Part shown: piece after piece, positions 57,703 through 64,000 of the stretch
Numbering within the stretch: position 1 is the first letter of the stretch
Layout: each line of letters begins with the position of its first letter
NCBI GenBank assembly: GCA_027422505.1
Contig: JAPQWV010000663.1
Coordinates: 124,001 to 188,000, forward strand
Reading direction: 5' to 3'
DNA from: Craterostigma plantagineum
Lineage: Eukaryota > Streptophyta > Magnoliopsida > Lamiales > Linderniaceae
Length of the DNA: 64,000 nt
The notes under the pieces: model-generated
The model's input: the letters and a program-made list of their open reading frames with translations, nothing else
The model's database searches: none
Told to the model about the DNA's origin: nothing
Translations under genes and position numbers: made by a program

Positions 57703-58570
57703 TACTTTTAGGATCTTCACAAAAATTGTAAATTTTTTTACAAAAACGTGATGAATGATACGTGGCATTGCCAACCTATCGAACCAAGAAAAATGGTACT
57801 TGGCGTTGTTAAACGTATCGGTCCAATTATTAAACTGTAAACAGTTTAATCCCGTTCGGTCCAAAGGTAGTCCAACCGATATACCAAAATCAGAATTTCG
57901 TTCAAAGGTAATTAGCCGTTATACCATACATCAAAACATATATAAAGTAAATTATTTTGAGACCGTCAGTCGTCGAATACAAGGTTTTTTTTTTTTACAT
58001 AATAAAATTTTTCATCCAATTAATTCAATCGGTAACAGTCATCGCCATAAAACGCCTTCCTTTCGGTAACAGGGGTTTGCCAAGAGCCGATACAGAATTA
58101 ATCAAAATCAAATTTTATTACAACATTTATCCAAAATTTAATTCTTTCAATCGATTTTCAAAAGATTTTTATAAAAGGAAATATTAAATACATCATATTA
58201 ATATATATAATATATATATATATATAAAAAATGATATAAAACCATGATTAAGGTACTAAGGCATCTTGGTGTAGTTTAACGAATGGAATTAGCCTTCCAT
58301 TCAGGCTAAGCGAGATAGAAAATAACTATGTAAAAATAAAATAAAAGACTTACTTGAGAAAAGAGTCATACAAGGAACTTCAACGTTTAGTGCATAAAAT
58401 ATTTTACAACAGAGAGAGAGAGGAAATTACAACGAATGGAAAGTGAGAGAGAGTACAAGAGAGCATAAGCCAAGGCGTACAAAGAATATGGCATAAGGCC
58501 ATATTAATAGCAAAAGACATAGTGTACAATAATAATTAGGTTAAGAATTTCTTTGCCCCTATTTCTTGCT
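57703..58570. other. AT-rich DNA, possibly pararetrovirus leader region
   Basis: It lies on the upstream side of the viral primer site and may hold its non-coding leader or terminal region. A T-run (57985-57995) and TA-rich simple sequence (58197-58226) are present. Short frames at 57755-58187 have no recognised domains. Confidence 0.3.
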
Positions 58571-58954
58571 TTATGATAGGATGAGCATCTTTGAAAATAT
58601 TGCTCCATTTGCTCCAAAAGTCATTATTGCCTTTATTAAAGTAGACTTGGCCACAAAAGTCTTCATTTCTTCCCTAGAGGCCACCCAAAATTTCTTCACT
58701 TTATTAAAGAGATGACTACTTCTTGTCCTTATCTTAGACTTTCTTGAGTATTGCGTCTTTAACGATATCAATTGCATCATCCACCATAATTTCATCCGGA
58801 TTTTCCGGATCTTGTCCTCTCCAGCAAGGCAAAAATCATCGTCTTTTGACGAAGTCTCCATTGAGAAGTCAACTGCGGCATCAACGCCAAGCTTTTTAGC
58901 GATATCCTTTTTCATGATATCAAAGTAAGCTTGAACAATTTCTTTGGTCTTCAT
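58571..58954 (-). CDS. Unassigned open frame, lysine-rich
   Basis: 127 codons from ATG 58954. The sequence is basic and helical-looking (FDIMKKDIAKKLGVDAAVDF, later KVKKFWVASREEMKTFVAK) with no domain I recognise. A second basic frame (58970-59278, minus) lies just upstream. Both may be remnants of one decayed gene or of the neighbouring viral or Helitron sequence. Evidence for a real gene is weak. Confidence 0.25.
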   Translation of the reverse strand: MKTKEIVQAYFDIMKKDIAKKLGVDAAVDFSMETSSKDDDFCLAGEDKIRKIRMKLWWMMQLISLKTQYSRKSKIRTRSSHLFNKVKKFWVASREEMKTFVAKSTLIKAIMTFGANGAIFSKMLILS

Positions 58955-59280
58955 TTTTCCCTTTGGATATTAATCCTTCTTGAGATAATTCCAAAAGGAC
59001 TTGGAGGAACCTTTGTTGATAAATAAAAATGTTACGAAGAATGTTTTGTATAGTGAAGTTCTATCCATATGTAGTGATAATATTTTCCGTAGTTTATTTA
59101 GTTTCACATTAAATTTTTTTTTTTTTTGTAATTTTGTTGCTTTAATTTCGCATTTACCTTGATTCTCTATAATTGTCTCTTTAATTTTGCATTTACCTTG
59201 ACTCTCTTTTATATTTAGCATTACCTTATATATTCTTGAACGGATTAATGTAGATGGATCATTTATGATACAAACCATTT

Positions 59281-61439
59281 AGACAAATACACCCTCATAA
59301 TTACACGTGGAATCTGAGAGGACGTTTAATGTGCCGGTACGATGTTCATAGCGCTATACGATCAAATATAGAGTATCGGGTGCAAAATCTGATTTTCATT
59401 GATGTCGAGGTATGAAAATCCTTATTGCTACGTGTTAAATCATTCAACGAATCGTTTGTTAAGTTATCTCATTATGTAATATTTAATATTAATATTTTTG
59501 TTTCAGGATACAGAAGTACAAGTAACCCTACAAAACAATGGTGTTGATATTTTTCGAGATATTATTAAAGTGGGAAAAGTTTATCATATTGACAATTTAA
59601 GTGTTGACCGTGCATCAAATTTCGATTGGCCCATTCGGAATGATTATAAGCTGAAATTTGCACTCACAAATTGTAGATTATTAGCATCACTCTGATGATG
59701 ATATTCCCCTACACAACTTTCGGTTTGACCAACTAAGTACAATTCATCAGTATACCACTCACAATGACCACTTAGTCGGTGTGCAATCCTAATTTTATTT
59801 TTCCACTATTCGTTAAACATTATTAATTATTTTACCTTTCATCATTCGCTGCAGATTCGATTGGCTTTGTGGTTTATGTTGGCGATTTGGAAAATGTTAC
59901 TTTCAAGAAAAAAAATGGCATGGTTGTCGAAACTCATGTTTGAAACGTCCTAATTTGTGACACGAGGTACTCCTATGATACTCCGAATATCCCTACAATA
60001 ATATTGTCACCATCTATCTAATTCCTTGCTAGTTTTTTTCAACACGGATGTAATGAAAATTTCACTACGGGGGAAACTTTGCCACATGTGAAGATTATAA
60101 ACTTTTATTTGATGCATCAAAGATTCAGATTCTTGCAGTATCGAGAGTTGAAGTAATGTCGATGGTTAGTACAAAACTTAGATATTTTTTGGCATGTTAA
60201 TGATCACAAATTAATTTTCGTTCTGCTACATATGTTTTTAATTTAAGGATCGCTTTAGGTGTATCTAAACACAACAAGATTTAGCAGAGTGTTTGTTGAC
60301 CCAGACATTGACGAGACTCGAAAGATACGTTTGTGGTATGTTATTTCCTATAATTTTGTTAACCGTTCTTATTTATTCCGTTTGTATATCATTTAACTAA
60401 ATCATCATTGTCTGTCAGGTATGCTTGGGATAATGTTGCACGAAACCATATTTTATTGAGTAAAAAACGGGGAAATACTCTACATCAAGTACACAGCTTG
60501 CTCGATGTTGTTCCAATCAACTTAACTGACTACCGTGTCAATGAGAACGTAATATTCCCTTACTTTTCCCGCAAATAAAATATTGGCTATACCATGTTAA
60601 TGATATAATATATTATTTTTATGCAGATTCGGTGCTTTCGTGTATGTGCATATATAGCTCACATAGAAATGGCGACAATTTTGGTACGAATCGTGTCCGC
60701 CTGTAAGGTAAACACGGATGGTTATTGCATAACTTGCAATAGGTTGGTTACACACACTATCCCGAGGTAATCACTTCGATCGAAAATATAATGCATTTAC
60801 GTGATTAAATTAAAATTATATTTTTGTAATTTTAGTTCTTAATTTATTGTCTGAGACTCTGACATGCAGATATAGATTAAAGACAACAAGTAGTGACAAA
60901 TCCGTTTCCAAACAGATTACATGCTGGAATGATCATGCGAAGGTCATATTAGGCATATCAACAACGGAATTAGAGAGATTTACATTGAGGTATAAATGTT
61001 GTCATGATTCAATTTTTTCACGGGTATTAAATTTGTTTTTTGGACAATATTAAAGGTTGGAGATGATGGGCCATTCTTACTTGAAGATTACGTGAATAAT
61101 CGTCTGATGTCGAAATTTGTGTTTATACTGAGGGCGCCAAAATCAAGCGATGATGAAGTAAAGGTTTCACATGTTTTTAGAGTCGATTGGGAGGAGGGAT
61201 ATAATTATTTATTCTTCAAGCGAGGAGTACGATGTCATTAGCTATTTTTTGTTATTTTTTCTCATTAGATATATCATAGTGATTTAAATAACGTTTTCTT
61301 ATGCAGTTTACGATTATATAGTTTATAATCGACAAGTATTATAATGTTGCCATTTTTGTATTAACACATAACTAATTATAAAAGTAAATTAAATTATATA
61401 TGATATTAAGAGCCGTGCATTGCACGGGCAAAAAACTAG
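59281..61439 (+). mobile_element. Helitron (3' part) carrying an RPA70-like pseudogene
   Basis: The 3' terminus is diagnostic: a hairpin (CCGTGCA/TGCACGG, 61413-61427) followed 8 bases later by CTAG (61436-61439) and a host T. Upstream lies a replication-protein-A-like gene, which plant Helitrons commonly carry. The 5' TC end was not found, so the start given is only the edge of the recognisable gene region. Whether the RPA gene belongs to the Helitron or was captured cannot be told here. Confidence 0.65.
59329..61209 (+). pseudogene. Replication protein A 70-kDa subunit-like (DUF223) pseudogene
   Basis: Multi-exon remnant of an RPA1-like single-stranded-DNA-binding protein. Exon 59329-59409 and exon 59507 onward join with good GT-AG signals; the latter holds an OB-fold stretch (FRDIIKVGKVYHIDNLSV). 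A one-base shift at about 59690 and a TGA in place of a sense codon near 59940 break it. Later pieces are readable: GFVVYVGDLENV (59865), RVFVDPDIDETRKIRLW (about 60285-60335), a Cys pair DGYCITCNRLVTH (about 60720-60755), and a C-terminal OB fold with KVILGISTTELERF (about 60942-60983). It is dead as a gene. The domain order is that of RPA70. Confidence 0.7.
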
Positions 61440-61721
61440 TTGTAGAAAAAAGAAAAGGTAACAAAATATCACTTCACATCTCACTCAACTGTCTCCGCTT
61501 TATTTTTTTCTTTTTCCTTCTTTTTTCAATCACAAAAAATTTCAACCATTATAGAAGGTTTTCGAATCGGACGAACCTTATCTGATCTGATTCTTCAGTT
61601 TATTACGATTCAAGACATGATTATGGTTCAAACCGTCGAGTTCACGATTGAATCATTTTTATTTTTTTCTATTTTTTTACAAAAGGCAGTTCAATCGGTC
61701 ATAAAGTGTCGTTTGGAATTA
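61440..61721. other. Intergenic AT-rich DNA between two Helitrons
   Basis: No gene. Several degenerate GATTC/GAATC words in both orientations occur. The short frame 61400-61585 starts inside the Helitron end and is not supported. Confidence 0.35.
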
Positions 61722-61950
61722 TCTATACTATATAAATGGTGAGGGTGGATACAAACCGTCAATTCCAAATTCATTTGATCTGTAGATTTCTCATTAATTA
61801 ATAAAATAATAATAATATAAATTAGTGCAACCACCCACTAACACTATTTTTATATTCCCAAATTTGTCCTTCTATTTTTAGTATTATGATTTTTTTAAAA
61901 TATAGATAATATTATATAGCACACACATCAGGTGTGCAAGAAAATACTAG
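61722..61950 (+). mobile_element. 229-bp mini-Helitron
   Basis: It starts TCTATACTATATAAATGG after a host A (61721) and ends in a hairpin (GCACAC...GTGTGC, 61919-61937) followed 9 bases later by CTAG (61947-61950) before a host T. TC...CTAG between A and T, with no target duplication, is the Helitron signature. It has no coding capacity. Confidence 0.8.
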
Positions 61951-62474
61951 TATAGAATAAAATTCGATTCATTTAGAGTTATGCATAATTAACATGTATT
62001 GTTTTGAAAAAGAAAACTTAAAATTCGAATATTCAAAAATTCGAATATTCGCAAATCATTTCGAATATAATTATCGAATTGAATCGGTTTTATGATTCGT
62101 CATGAATCGAACACCAAATACGAATATCATATAAAATTACCGAATCGAATAAAAAATTCAAATATTCGATTTGGTCGGTTCGTTTGCAACCCTACTTTAA
62201 ACCATCAATTTTATTTATTTTTAGCATACTTTTAAAACTTGATAAAAAAGAAGAAAAATAGAAAACCGTAACTGGACCGTAAAAACCACGGTGGTTCAGT
62301 TACGACTTTTTTAACAGTAAAACATGGGCTTGGTTGAAATTAAATTTCTCAAAATTGCTATTCTTCACGCACCCTCAATTAATTGGGCCCATGTGGGCAT
62401 CTAATATATAACGTCATCAATTTTAAAATGTTATTTGCAAGTGCTACAGAATTGTCAATTCGTGCGTAGTTCTG
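61951..62474. other. Upstream region of the F-box gene
   Basis: AT-rich promoter-side DNA. A cluster of TTCGAATATTCG-like words in both orientations lies at 62010-62175. A short imperfect inverted repeat (GTAACTGGACC...GGTTCAGTTAC) lies near 62268-62305. No TATA box could be chosen with confidence (TAATATATAA at about 62402 is the best candidate). Confidence 0.4.
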
Positions 62475-63617
62475 ATGATGGAATGCAGTAACGATTCATC
62501 AGACGAGCAGAAAATCAAAGCAATCGACTACCCAACCAAAACCCTAATCCGAAAAATCCCCAATCTTGCCCTCGATGTAATCGAAGAAATCCTCCTGAAA
62601 TTGCCAGCGAAATCCCTCTTAAAACTCAGGTACGTTTCGAAGCCTTGGCTTTCTCTGATTTCTTGTCAAAGATTCATCAAAGCCCACCTCACATATTCCA
62701 CCCTCGATCTAACTTTTGCTCGCTACAAACTCATGTTCAATAATTCGAACGAGCCGAGACATCGCCTGAAGCAATGCTCAATTCCTTCGGAATTCCGCGA
62801 TCTCTTCACCGACGCAGTCGAAGTCGAGTTTTCCATTCCCCAAAACGGTACGCTACAGATAGTCGGTTCTTGCAATGGACTGTTGTGCGTTTGCGTGGAT
62901 AGTTTCAGACAAATCGATATTTTTCTATGGAACCCTTGTACGAAAATGTTCAAGAAATTGCCGACCCCTATGACTCTGAGTAAAATGCACTGGGACGTCT
63001 ATGGATTTGGTTACGACGAGCCCAGCGATGATTACAAGGTTTTGAGCGTTTGCGAACATGGGTGGAATGATACCATGGCTGAGATTTACAGCTCAAAGAA
63101 CGATTCTTGGAAGAGGGTTGCAAATTTCAAAGGCGACGTCATGCCGCGCCCTTGCGCTATATATGTAAATGGGAAGTTCCATTTCCACGGATGCTACGAA
63201 AAGGGGGACGTGAGATGTTATTGGGCTATCGTGACTCTCGACGTAGAAACCGAGGCATATGGGACCATTGAGTATCCCGAGGTTGAGTTGCGGTCTTATA
63301 TGTCTTTAGGCTTTTTAAAAGGATGTATTAGCGCTCTTTGCTGCCACGCTACTACGGAGGTTGGGGATATATGGGTTCTGAAAGAGTACGGCATCAGCGA
63401 GTCTTGGACTAGATTAGTTACAATTCCTTATGACTACGGAATATTTTTGTATAGTCCCTTCATATTGAGGAACGGGAAATATTTACTGTTTCTGGGGAGT
63501 GAGTTAGTTGTTTACGATCCTCAAGATAACAGCGTTGCACGTGACATGAACGGTAGTAATCGTCCTATCTCTTGGACGCATATCTACGTTGAGAGTTTGG
63601 TTCCAATTCCGAAGTAA
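62475..63617 (+). CDS. F-box protein with F-box-associated (FBA_1) domain
   Basis: Single exon, 380 residues. The start is the first of two adjacent ATGs (62475 and 62478). The F-box (about residues 30-72: IPNLALDVIEEILLKLPAKS, then LRYVSKPWLSLISCQRFIKAHL) binds SKP1 and places the protein in an SCF ubiquitin ligase. Downstream, the FBA_1 substrate-recognition region shows GSCNGLLCVC (131-140), LWNPCTKMFKKLP (151-163) and YGFGYDEPSDDYKVLSV (176-192). It ends in the usual weakly conserved beta-propeller-like C-terminus. The length is normal for this large plant family and no defect is seen. Two Helitrons sit upstream. The target is unknown. Confidence 0.92.
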   Translation: MMECSNDSSDEQKIKAIDYPTKTLIRKIPNLALDVIEEILLKLPAKSLLKLRYVSKPWLSLISCQRFIKAHLTYSTLDLTFARYKLMFNNSNEPRHRLKQCSIPSEFRDLFTDAVEVEFSIPQNGTLQIVGSCNGLLCVCVDSFRQIDIFLWNPCTKMFKKLPTPMTLSKMHWDVYGFGYDEPSDDYKVLSVCEHGWNDTMAEIYSSKNDSWKRVANFKGDVMPRPCAIYVNGKFHFHGCYEKGDVRCYWAIVTLDVETEAYGTIEYPEVELRSYMSLGFLKGCISALCCHATTEVGDIWVLKEYGISESWTRLVTIPYDYGIFLYSPFILRNGKYLLFLGSELVVYDPQDNSVARDMNGSNRPISWTHIYVESLVPIPK

Positions 63618-64000
63618 TTGTTGGTCGCACATCTTTATTTCTCGGCTAAATGCTGTGATTTTAGTCGGTTGATGTATGTCATTTGTGTGACATGCATTAT
63701 TCCTCTTTTATTTTTGAACTATCTATGGAGAATAAGATGATGATAATGATGACTCTTGAGAAGTAACTCTGAAAGTTTGATGTTTCGATTCTCCTATTGC
63801 TAGTGTTTCGGTCGACCGTAGAAATTGATTCTTATGTTTTAAGCATTGTCATTCTTCTTGTATCGATGAATTTGACAGATTATATATTTAACTTTTTTCG
63901 ATGAACAATTATAATGGAGCCCCCGGTGATGAAATCCTAGGTTCTTTGGTGGTAAATGCATTCTACGAGATAGCATCTTCTGAAATTCTTGCAAAATTGC
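63618..64000. other. Downstream flank of the F-box gene
   Basis: It probably includes the F-box 3' UTR. GAATAAGATGATG near 63730 offers a near-upstream polyadenylation element. No further gene is recognisable before the window ends. Confidence 0.4.

Noticed and set aside
58970..59278. Lys-rich minus-strand frame as a gene.
   Set aside because: Low-complexity, with poly-Lys from an A/T run and no recognisable domain. Mentioned only as a possible remnant.

Overview
The window looks like nuclear DNA of a flowering plant, most likely a eudicot. It is AT-rich outside one element and has GT-AG introns. It carries three plant host genes (a dehydrin, a malectin-like/LRR membrane protein and an F-box protein) and is filled with plant transposons. 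I see no bacterial operons, no CRISPR array and no convincing tRNA or rRNA gene. I cannot name the species.

Layout, left to right. 1-1467: non-coding repeat DNA with a CCACGGCCGTGG-type array. 1468-~5670: 5'-truncated Copia (Copia-1). 6490-8093: non-autonomous CACTA element. 8558-14068: complete young Copia (Copia-2; 475-bp LTRs, TSD ATGCC) inserted in the 3' UTR of a dehydrin gene (14111-14587, minus). 15606-22210: decayed SIRE/Maximus-like Copia whose reverse transcriptase has been replaced by a truncated, chimeric copy of its own LTR. 22954-24180: LTR-like segment, then a LINE 3' end. 24960-26882: non-coding repeat with a GTCACGGCCGTGAC array. 26883-33379: decayed Copia on the minus strand, interrupted in gag by a GC-rich Copia (28154-32929, TSD AACTT). 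33379-~45060: very long LTR-like sequence starting TGTAATACCCG and carrying three insertions: a hAT MITE (33915-34568, 8-bp TSD), a complete Copia (Copia-3, 34683-40930, TSD ATATC) and a second CACTA element (41859-43005, TSD GAA). 46265-52229: old minus-strand Copia related to Copia-1, with a Harbinger-type MITE in one LTR. 52456-55889: intact nine-exon malectin/LRR gene (minus). 56511-57702: endogenous pararetrovirus fragment ending in a large inverted repeat. ~59300-61439: Helitron 3' part carrying an RPA70-like pseudogene. 61722-61950: 229-bp mini-Helitron. 62475-63617: F-box gene.

How the parts relate. The host genes are islands between nested insertions. The dehydrin has a TATA box and an ABRE core upstream, as expected for a drought/ABA gene, and its 3' end has been displaced by Copia-2. 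The LRR gene has an old Copia LTR ending about 225 bp past its stop codon.

Most notable signals. (1) Copia-2 and Copia-3 lack the usual Met-tRNA primer site. The bases just after the 5' LTR are instead a perfect reverse complement (13 and 16 nt) of a stretch inside the same LTR, in both cases 110-111 nt before the LTR end. This suggests self-priming. (2) The pararetrovirus fragment has been duplicated head-to-head into a ~218-bp-arm hairpin, the shape of an siRNA-producing locus. (3) The SIRE-like element carries an LTR copy in place of its reverse transcriptase, with an antisense gene fragment inside that copy.
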